Part shown: positions 14,134 to 21,180 of the stretch, piece by piece
How positions within the stretch are numbered: the first letter of the stretch is position 1
How the letters are laid out: the number at the start of each line of letters is the position of its first letter
Assembly (NCBI GenBank): GCA_002502215.1
Contig: DAPT01000122.1
Location: forward strand, 1-23,229
From: Euryarchaeota archaeon UBA124
Lineage (GTDB): Archaea; Thermoplasmatota; Poseidoniia; Poseidoniales; Poseidoniaceae
Direction: 5' to 3'
DNA length: 23,229 bases
Program-made: the position numbers and the translations under genes
The notes under the pieces: generated by a model
Database searches by the model: none
Told to the model about the DNA's origin: nothing
The model's input: the letters and a program-made list of their open reading frames with translations, nothing else

Positions 14134-16240
14134 AGAAACTGATGTTAAATTGGAACATCGCCATACCAATTGTGAGTAAGCCACCGACGACGTAGCCCAA
14201 AATTGCCCCGCCGTTCAGCAAAGGAAGCCCAGCTTGGGCTTGCCCTTTACCGACGTAATACATGAGAATGGAATAGCCGATCAGGCTTCCAACGAGTGTG
14301 GTCATGGCCATGAGAAGACCGTTATCGCCTCCAACATACTGAATTGTTGAGAGGACAAGCATACCTGGGAAAATGACATCTCCAAGTCCCATAAGCATCG
14401 CATCGTTACTCTTCGCAACAACGCGTTCTTGAGTGACTTGAGGTACGAGGTTGTCATCAGCATCCTTCGCATCGTGGACGGTCATGCGCTCAGTTCGCAT
14501 CGTGTAATCAGAATCTTGAGGTGCGACCAACAAAATTGGTAAATTGAGATTCATCATCGTATCTGCAAGATCTAGCATGTGTTTGGATTTGTACACCGCC
14601 CATGCGTCGTAAATCGCTGCAGCGACCATGAACACCATGATCAACGTTGGAACAAAGGAAACGCCGAGCATGACGATTACGCCACTGCCTACGAGGATTC
14701 CAACGGTGTTGACTACGTACCACTCACTGTGAACATAGAGGAGAATCATCAACAAGACACTGAAGAGAATCCCAATGATGGTAGGGATGTCTTCGATAAC
14801 AAGTCCTCCAACCAAGAACATCGATGAATCAACTACACCTGAATCTGTTGTGTAGGATGAATTGATGACTGTTGCATAGATGTGAATTGTTTCGTCCTCA
14901 ACATCTTGAGGTGTCTCGCCAAATGCTACAACTACATCCTCTCCATCTGGAACATCAACAATCAATCGTTGCGTCATTGAGGCCCCATAGAGCATGCGAG
15001 CATCCTCATCGGTTGTAATCAACAACTCGGTATAGCCGGTCGCATCGATGTCGGTCAAACGAACATCACGAATGCTCTCTGCAAAGTTGTTGATGCTCAC
15101 CCTCGATTCCACAGCGAAGGGTTCGCTTTGCAGAGGTTCATAACTCCATGCGAGAACATCACCATCGTTGGTGCCCAGAACGATGAGCTGCTCACCTCCG
15201 GTTGAATTCTCCATGGTTACATCAGCAACGTTGGAGTAACCAACATCGAGTGAAGTGAATCCAGCAGTTGAATTCGCTTCGATGAGCATGGTTACGGGTT
15301 GATAGAAGTCATCACCTTCAACCAATCCCGCTCTTTCTTCAAGCAGAATGACACCTGCGTAGTCCTGAGTCACTACCAACAAATGCTCATCACTCAACAA
15401 TTCTACTTCAATGTGGTCGACGATTTCCATTTGGCTTGGTAGTTGCCATGTGGCTTGCTTTGTCATAACATTTGGATCTTCATCAAAGGTGTTGTACCGA
15501 TGCAGTCTATCTGCACCATCCATGATGTAAACTGCATCTTCGGTCTCGGCTGCGAGTTCACATCCTGTGGGTAAAATCGACTGTACGTTCCCGTCATCGT
15601 CGTATTCGAAACACTCGTAGGTTGATTCGAGTGTGCCGTCGCGCAGTGAAAGAGTCTGAATAAGGGCAGCATTGTTGATGGTCACAGAATCTGGACCGGG
15701 AACAACGACCAGATCCGAGAATTCAAATGCTTCACCATGAGGTACTTCGGTTGTCCAGATTGGTTCTTCAACACCCCACTGCATGAGTCGAATGGTGTTC
15801 GTCAATGCCCCACTCTGATTGCTTCGGGTCGAATCGAGGTATTGGTCCATGCCTATTTCTGTGAGATACGTGGCTTCAGTTTCATTTGACGATTGATATT
15901 CAAACGGCGTAACGCTGTCATCGACCATGATTTGGTGGGCGAGTGGTACGCTTGAGTAGAGAAGTGCAATGAAGAGAATTCCCATGATTCCATACTTGAT
16001 AATCCACTCTTTCTTGTATTTTGCAAGCATCAAAATCGCAGCCGTGAAGATAAAAATCATAATCAGTTCAAGGCCAATGTAGCGCAACTGAGAGGCTCCT
16101 GCTTCACCAAATGCCTGCAGTCCCGCCTTGTCGTACCAAGGCCGTATGAACATGGCAAGGAAGATGGTGGCAACAAACATCCCCGCCATCCCAATCATTG
16201 ATGGGAGTTGGCGGCGAAAGTCTCCTCCGACGTCGCTCAT
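14132..16240 (-). CDS. Presenilin-family intramembrane aspartyl protease with large extracytoplasmic domain
   Basis: A protein of 702 residues, more than twice the roughly 300 of ordinary archaeal presenilin homologues. Predicted membrane helices are near 13-32, 52-73 and 82-102, then 483-503, 508-525, 528-550, 614-635, 642-664 and 670-692, giving the presenilin count of nine. The catalytic marks are in place: YD (Tyr544-Asp545) in TM6, MGLGD with Asp621 in TM7, and GLPLLNGG (PLL for PAL, 673-675) in TM9. Between TM3 and TM4 lie about 380 residues that should be outside the cell by presenilin topology. They are beta-rich with propeller/FG-GAP-like segments (DVRLTDIDATGYTELLITTDED, VLGTNDGDVLAWSYE), two nearby cysteines, and NxS/NxT sites. 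It should cleave membrane helices, perhaps gated by this domain. GGAGGTGG ends one base before the ATG at 16240. A start at 16264 would add eight residues. Confidence 0.85.
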   Translation of the reverse strand: MSDVGGDFRRQLPSMIGMAGMFVATIFLAMFIRPWYDKAGLQAFGEAGASQLRYIGLELIMIFIFTAAILMLAKYKKEWIIKYGIMGILFIALLYSSVPLAHQIMVDDSVTPFEYQSSNETEATYLTEIGMDQYLDSTRSNQSGALTNTIRLMQWGVEEPIWTTEVPHGEAFEFSDLVVVPGPDSVTINNAALIQTLSLRDGTLESTYECFEYDDDGNVQSILPTGCELAAETEDAVYIMDGADRLHRYNTFDEDPNVMTKQATWQLPSQMEIVDHIEVELLSDEHLLVVTQDYAGVILLEERAGLVEGDDFYQPVTMLIEANSTAGFTSLDVGYSNVADVTMENSTGGEQLIVLGTNDGDVLAWSYEPLQSEPFAVESRVSINNFAESIRDVRLTDIDATGYTELLITTDEDARMLYGASMTQRLIVDVPDGEDVVVAFGETPQDVEDETIHIYATVINSSYTTDSGVVDSSMFLVGGLVIEDIPTIIGILFSVLLMILLYVHSEWYVVNTVGILVGSGVIVMLGVSFVPTLIMVFMVAAAIYDAWAVYKSKHMLDLADTMMNLNLPILLVAPQDSDYTMRTERMTVHDAKDADDNLVPQVTQERVVAKSNDAMLMGLGDVIFPGMLVLSTIQYVGGDNGLLMAMTTLVGSLIGYSILMYYVGKGQAQAGLPLLNGGAILGYVVGGLLTIGMAMFQFNISF

Positions 16241-16344
16241 ACCACCTCCAAACACGAGCCACATTTGAGCGCATCGACGGTGGCACGGACAATCGGCGCA
16301 TCGCTACACCTATGAGAAACAGCCGCGAGGGACAACCGAGTTCG
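16241..16344. other. Divergent gap between presenilin-like gene and folC
   Basis: This 104-bp region should contain both divergent promoters. I see the presenilin-like gene's Shine-Dalgarno site (16242-16249) and GAGG (16327-16330) before folC, but no convincing TATA box on either strand. It would shrink to about 70 bp if folC starts at the in-frame ATG at 16312. Confidence 0.4.
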
Positions 16345-17625
16345 ATGTTATCAACCGTCCGTGAATGGCTTGCTGAAAGCAAGAAACGTGGGATGGACCT
16401 CGGTCTTGAGCGCGTCCATGCAACCCATCAGGCCTTGTTGCAGGAATCGTATCAAGCAACCATCCTTCACATCGCTGGAAGCAATGGAAAAGGGACGCTT
16501 TGTGCAACCTTAGCAGCGCATTTGGATGCTCTTGGGTACTCGACGGTGATGTTCACATCGCCTCATCTTGTCCGAATTGAGGAGCGGATTCGTGTTGGTG
16601 GGCGACCAATCGATGCTCGTTTATTCGATGAGTTGCTCTTGAGGATCCAAGATGTTGAATCATTACTGATGGCTGAATTAACGTATTTTGAAATCACTTT
16701 TCTCGTGGCTTGTTTGTGTGCGCAGCACAACAAAGTCGATTTTTTCATCGTTGAAACCGGCCTTGGCGGACGCTATGATGCCACGAGAATTCTACCTGCT
16801 GATGTATGCGTCCTTACGTCATTGAGTCTTGAGCATCGAGACATCCTAGGTGATACACTTGCCGAAATCGCTGCCGAAAAAGCCGCTATTGCTCGACCCG
16901 GGAAGGCATTGATTGTTCGTAAAATTCAGGATTCGGAGGCAATGGCCGCCATTGAAACCGAGGCGAGGAATGCTGGGCGTGTCGAGTTAGGAGAAACCAA
17001 ACAACGTGCTTTCCTCGAATGGGTGGATGTATCCGAAGATACGTCCGTGAGCAATGAAGCGTTCCTTCTTGCGAAAACGACGTTGGAATCCTTGGGTATT
17101 GATGCAGACGAATTGAAGGCATCGATTCAGTCACTGAATTGGCCCGGTCGGTTCCAAGAAATTCCAGCTAACTGGAGTGGATCGATTCTCTTTGACGCTG
17201 CTCACAATCCAAGTGGACTGGCAAAGATCCTCCCACAGTTGCAGCAGAGAATTGCCGAACATCGCTCATGGACGCTTGTGTTTGGGTGCACTCCACAACA
17301 CGATTTGGTCACATTCTCTGAGCCCCTAATCGATTTGTGTCGCACGAACCCTCCTCAATTCATTATCCTCACTGAACCTCAATCTGGTCGCTACCCAGCC
17401 GTATCGCTGGATACCTTGCAAGGACTCGATTGGCCTACATCGAGTAAGGTTCATCTCTGCAAAGATGCCAATGATTCGTATGCGTTTTTGAACCAGCATC
17501 GTCCAGAGTTTTCAGTTGTTGTAGGTTCGTTGTATCTTGTAGGTGAAATGTTTGATGCAATGGGGTTATTGGGTACGAAACACATGGAATTGTTCCCTGC
17601 AAAGACTCAAAGGGATGAAGCATAA
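16345..17625 (+). CDS. folC: Folylpolyglutamate synthase / dihydrofolate synthase family (Mur ligase fold)
   Basis: A protein of 426 residues, the usual length. It adds glutamate to folates (and perhaps to dihydropteroate) using ATP, which retains these cofactors in the cell. Motifs: KRGMDLGLERVHATHQALL near the N-terminus, ATP loop HIAGSNGKGT (42-51), FTSPHLVRIEERI (70-82), ETGLGGRYDATR (137-148), LEHRDILGDT with AAEKAAI after it, WPGRFQ (266-271), and the C-terminal domain hinge FDAAHNPSG (283-291). The start at 16345 matches the family, which begins about 10-15 residues before KRGM. The ATG at 16312 would add 11 residues, and the frame open further upstream overlaps the divergent gene. The next gene, a dCMP deaminase, starts 16 bases downstream, so both probably form one operon linking folate and thymidylate supply. 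Confidence 0.9.
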   Translation: MLSTVREWLAESKKRGMDLGLERVHATHQALLQESYQATILHIAGSNGKGTLCATLAAHLDALGYSTVMFTSPHLVRIEERIRVGGRPIDARLFDELLLRIQDVESLLMAELTYFEITFLVACLCAQHNKVDFFIVETGLGGRYDATRILPADVCVLTSLSLEHRDILGDTLAEIAAEKAAIARPGKALIVRKIQDSEAMAAIETEARNAGRVELGETKQRAFLEWVDVSEDTSVSNEAFLLAKTTLESLGIDADELKASIQSLNWPGRFQEIPANWSGSILFDAAHNPSGLAKILPQLQQRIAEHRSWTLVFGCTPQHDLVTFSEPLIDLCRTNPPQFIILTEPQSGRYPAVSLDTLQGLDWPTSSKVHLCKDANDSYAFLNQHRPEFSVVVGSLYLVGEMFDAMGLLGTKHMELFPAKTQRDEA

Positions 17626-17641
17626 CGTAGAGTTGGTCAAG

Positions 17642-18088
17642 ATGAGTTCGAAGTGGGACGTTCGTTTTCTTGAACTTGCAGACCACATCAGTTCATGGAG
17701 CAAAGACCCTTCAACGAAAGTGGGGTGTGTCGTTGTTGGAGCGGACCGAGAGATCCGGTCCACTGGATTCAACGGGTTCCCAAGAGGCATTGAGGATTCA
17801 CTTGAACGTTTGACAGACCGTGAGCAGAAGTACCCTTTGATATGCCACGCTGAAGAGAATGCAATTATGCATGCAGCTCGCATCGGTATCTCACTCAAAG
17901 ATTGCACAGCGTATGTAACATGGCCACCGTGCACACGCTGTGCACGTTCCTTGATTCAGGCGGGCATTGTTGAGGTCGTTTATACCGAGACAAACAACAT
18001 ACCTGAACGATGGCAAGAAGACTTCATTCGTTCAATAAACATGATGAAAGAGGCAGGTATCAAACTCCGAACAATAGAGTTTGAGTGA
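17642..18088 (+). CDS. Deoxycytidylate (dCMP) deaminase, ComEB-like
   Basis: A protein of 148 residues of the zinc-dependent cytidine deaminase fold. It converts dCMP to dUMP, the precursor for thymidylate synthase. Zinc and catalytic residues are visible as CHAEENA (His69, with Glu71 as proton shuttle) and WPPCTRC (Cys97, Cys100). The N-terminal SWSKDPSTKVGCVVV and FNGFPRG (43-49) are typical of dCMP deaminases rather than tRNA or free-base deaminases. I chose the ATG at 17642 because the family begins about here. An ATG at 17615 would add nine residues and overlap folC by 11 bases. No strong Shine-Dalgarno site precedes either. The stop codon ends at the base directly before the last base of the convergent helicase gene. 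Confidence 0.88.
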   Translation: MSSKWDVRFLELADHISSWSKDPSTKVGCVVVGADREIRSTGFNGFPRGIEDSLERLTDREQKYPLICHAEENAIMHAARIGISLKDCTAYVTWPPCTRCARSLIQAGIVEVVYTETNNIPERWQEDFIRSINMMKEAGIKLRTIEFE

Positions 18089-21000
18089 TTAACCCCAGAA
18101 TCGGCGAGTTCGGGCGTACTCGATTTCGGCGTGATGGATTGATTGAAGCAAACTTTCTGTGTTGTTGTTGTGTCCCTTGCGAAGAATCCGCTGAGCCGTT
18201 GCCTCGCCAACACCGCGAGCCATCAGACACAATATCGCATGGAACCCATGCGTTCGAAGGAGGGAGGCATTCCGAATCATCCGATTTCGATCGCTTTCTT
18301 CATCAGAAACCACCCACTCTTCAAGCATTTTTTCAAGTCCTTCACGAGCACAGACCAGCATTTGTCCCTGACAAGAAATGCATTCGCCAGGTTTCTTCAA
18401 CTCAGGGTATCGCTCGACACGGAATCGACGAACTGCTTGACACTTTAGGCAACAAAGAACGGCACGCTCGTTCATTAAGCGAAGTCGTAGTTGCGCACGA
18501 ACAGCCTCATTGTCCCAATTGGGCAGCAACAAATCACGCTGGCTTCGATCCGATAATCCAAGAGGTCCAGTCGGCGTAACAACAACATCGAGTAATCCGG
18601 ATTGAATTCCTCGCAGCACATCTTTTGCACCTTCAATGTCCATTCGCTCGTAGTAAAGTTTGTTGAGAACTTCCTCGAGAACAATTGTTCCTCGGTACTT
18701 CCGAACCAAAGCGTTGAGGTTGATTTTCCGGGGGTCAACCCCGTGCTGAAGGATTCCGAACGTCTTTGCAACTTGTGCAAATCGCCATCGAACCTGACGA
18801 GAATTTGGTAACGTAACCGCAAGTAGCCCCTCGATTCCATCTGCAGGCAATTCGTTTAGCCAACCGATAACATCCTCTGGCTCAATGTCTGCTCCTGAGA
18901 TGTGAATTCGGGTTGCTTCAATCATCAATCCACCCCATCTCCCCGTCCTTGTCGAGGCCATTGCCAGCAACAGATGCCCAACGGTCTCGTTGATGAGGGT
19001 ACCCTGACAGATGTTGATCACCAGGGCTTCGGAGCGCCGCTCAATCGTGATTGTCTGTTGGTCTGGAAGCGCTTCGGTTGCATCGATGTGTCGAGTAATT
19101 GTGTCAGCGAGTACTCCGATGGCTTCCCCGTCAAGAGGATACGATGTCAAAGGAAGGCCATCATGCGAGAGAAGACCAGCAGCATCGATTTTGTCCGTTT
19201 GCTTGGCTTCAAGAAGCCCAAAATCTTCAGCGATTAATCGTCGAAGTCGCCCGATGTTTCGTGCAACAATTGCAGGTACAGGGGGCAATTCGCCAACCCA
19301 AGTAGGGGCTTCTCCCTGAATCGAGACGGGTGCTACGAGCACTTCGCTTTGTTCAGGATCGGCATCGACAATAGTCCAAGTACGTCCTGCCATAACGAAT
19401 TGTCTTGTTCGACCGTCTTCTTCTTCCCCACTTCCATTGAGTTCGAGAACAAATGCTTCGTCAACGTTTCCGATGGTTCGACGCGTGACCACATCACGGA
19501 CCCTGTACGATTGCTTGTCTGGAATCATTGAGAGATGATGCTCAACCCAGCGTCGGGTTCGGCCAGCAGACGCAAACCATCCATCCTTGAATTGCTTCGG
19601 TACGGGCATTCGCATGCTTTTGTATTCCACTGGGATGTCTTCGTCTGCGACATCGTAACGCGGCAACTCGTCGGGCCAAGAATCTGCATCTGGGATCGCA
19701 TCTTTCGCAGCGAGATAGAGATGTTTTGGCCACCGATACCACGGTGTTTCATTTGGATCAAGAGAATAACGTAAGAGCCATCGGTCGGCCAGAACAGCGA
19801 GCGTGTTTTCAGTGTCTTTCCGAGTCCAGTCAGCAAATTGTTCCGTCCGTTCAAAAATCTCATGAACGTCATCGATTCGAACAACCTTGAAACTGTGGGC
19901 CATGAGCATGATCTGATTCGCAGCAATGCTGTAGGGGCGATTTCTCCATTCAACATCTTCGATCGAACCGAGATGCGAGCGATGCGCGATGACAGCAGAT
20001 TCTGCGATTCCGTCGGTTTCCCAAGCCAGCAAGTGCCCCCGACCGATTCCCCCAATGCGGTGGTCTGCACGACCGACTCGCTGCAACATCCGGTCCACAG
20101 AACGTGGGCTTTCCAACTGAACGATTTTTCGAATTGAACCAACATCGATTCCGAGTTCAAGGCTTGAGGTGCAAATCAGAGCTTGCAGGGTTCCATTACG
20201 AATGTTCTCTTCCATTTCTTGTCGTGTTTCAGCAGCAAGGCTTCCATGGTGCACGCCAATCGTAAGTTGGGGAGCCATGGTCTGAAGACGCTGGGCCACC
20301 GTTTCAGCAGCATTCCGACTGTTGACGAAGACAAGGCAAGGTGGGTCGTTCTCGACGATTTCTGACATAAGGCGGAACGTTGCATGCGCTCTCGGAGACA
20401 ACCGCATCTCCATGGCCCCAACTTCGTCCTCAGCAAGCGGTGGTGCCGTTTCGACTGTAAGAACTGTTGACCGCTCAGCGGGAGCAAGAATTGGTTGACA
20501 AGAGCCGTTTGAAATCCATGATGCAACCTGGTCAGGGTTGCCAACGGTTGCAGAGAGCCCAACTTTTTGCAGGGTTCTTCCACACAATGCCTCAAGCCGT
20601 TGCAAACCAAGTCGTAACTGCCATCCACGTTCACTCCCAGCCAAGTCATGCACTTCATCGATGATGACGGCTTGAACAGAAGAAAGCATTGCTCGCAGCC
20701 GATGTCCAGTGAACATGAGTTGGAAGGTTTCCGGTGTTGTGACGAGAAGATGAGGTGGACGTCGAGTTTGTCGGGTTCGCTCATTTGTCGGTGTATCCCC
20801 ATGGCGTAATGCAAATCGCAGGCCAAGTACTTCACTCAGCTCAGCGAGCCTACGATCAACGTCACGATTCAAGGCACGCAAGGGAGTGATGTAGAGGATG
20901 GACAACGGTTTCCATTCTTCAACCTTGCAACGATGAAGCAGAGGCAAGACGGCGGCGAGGGTCTTGCCTGAACCAGTTGGAGCGATGAGAAGACGTTCGT

Positions 21001-21112
21001 TTCCATCGATGAGATCGGGGAGAGCCTGCTCCTGTACAGGTGTTGGTTGCCAACCACGTTGTGAAAGAAAGAATTGGAGTTGTGGATGCAACAGCGAAAA
21101 GACATCTGACAT
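18089..21112 (-). CDS. lhr: Lhr-type ATP-dependent superfamily 2 helicase
   Basis: A DNA/RNA helicase of 1007 residues. The first RecA domain has the Q motif (TPVQEQAL near 24), Walker A APTGSGKT (44-51), TPLRALNRDV, and the DEVH box (152-155). SATVGN follows as motif III. The second RecA domain has LVFVNSRNAAETV, then CTSSLELGIDVG and QRVGRADHR (motif VI). The long C-terminal part matches the Lhr core extension (winged helix plus beta-bundle). At about residues 885-920 there is a CLKC...CISC pair that looks like a zinc ribbon, followed near 960-975 by GVGEATAQRIL, a helix-hairpin-helix-like motif. Lhr proteins unwind DNA and RNA:DNA hybrids and act in repair or replication restart. ATG 21112 is preceded by GGGGAG, so the TTG at 21169 in the same frame is rejected. 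It abuts the convergent dCMP deaminase gene with no gap. Confidence 0.92.
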   Translation of the reverse strand: MSDVFSLLHPQLQFFLSQRGWQPTPVQEQALPDLIDGNERLLIAPTGSGKTLAAVLPLLHRCKVEEWKPLSILYITPLRALNRDVDRRLAELSEVLGLRFALRHGDTPTNERTRQTRRPPHLLVTTPETFQLMFTGHRLRAMLSSVQAVIIDEVHDLAGSERGWQLRLGLQRLEALCGRTLQKVGLSATVGNPDQVASWISNGSCQPILAPAERSTVLTVETAPPLAEDEVGAMEMRLSPRAHATFRLMSEIVENDPPCLVFVNSRNAAETVAQRLQTMAPQLTIGVHHGSLAAETRQEMEENIRNGTLQALICTSSLELGIDVGSIRKIVQLESPRSVDRMLQRVGRADHRIGGIGRGHLLAWETDGIAESAVIAHRSHLGSIEDVEWRNRPYSIAANQIMLMAHSFKVVRIDDVHEIFERTEQFADWTRKDTENTLAVLADRWLLRYSLDPNETPWYRWPKHLYLAAKDAIPDADSWPDELPRYDVADEDIPVEYKSMRMPVPKQFKDGWFASAGRTRRWVEHHLSMIPDKQSYRVRDVVTRRTIGNVDEAFVLELNGSGEEEDGRTRQFVMAGRTWTIVDADPEQSEVLVAPVSIQGEAPTWVGELPPVPAIVARNIGRLRRLIAEDFGLLEAKQTDKIDAAGLLSHDGLPLTSYPLDGEAIGVLADTITRHIDATEALPDQQTITIERRSEALVINICQGTLINETVGHLLLAMASTRTGRWGGLMIEATRIHISGADIEPEDVIGWLNELPADGIEGLLAVTLPNSRQVRWRFAQVAKTFGILQHGVDPRKINLNALVRKYRGTIVLEEVLNKLYYERMDIEGAKDVLRGIQSGLLDVVVTPTGPLGLSDRSQRDLLLPNWDNEAVRAQLRLRLMNERAVLCCLKCQAVRRFRVERYPELKKPGECISCQGQMLVCAREGLEKMLEEWVVSDEESDRNRMIRNASLLRTHGFHAILCLMARGVGEATAQRILRKGHNNNTESLLQSIHHAEIEYARTRRFWG

Positions 21113-21180
21113 ACTCTCCCCACCCCCGTGGAGTGTTCTGCCTGCCCACCCTTCTTGAGGATTTGTCAATGAAAATGGGG

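Noticed and set aside
19525..20835. Two long same-strand frames (211 and 219 codons) within the helicase gene
   Set aside because: They are out of frame with an uninterrupted Lhr helicase whose motifs occur in order, so they are shadows rather than nested genes.
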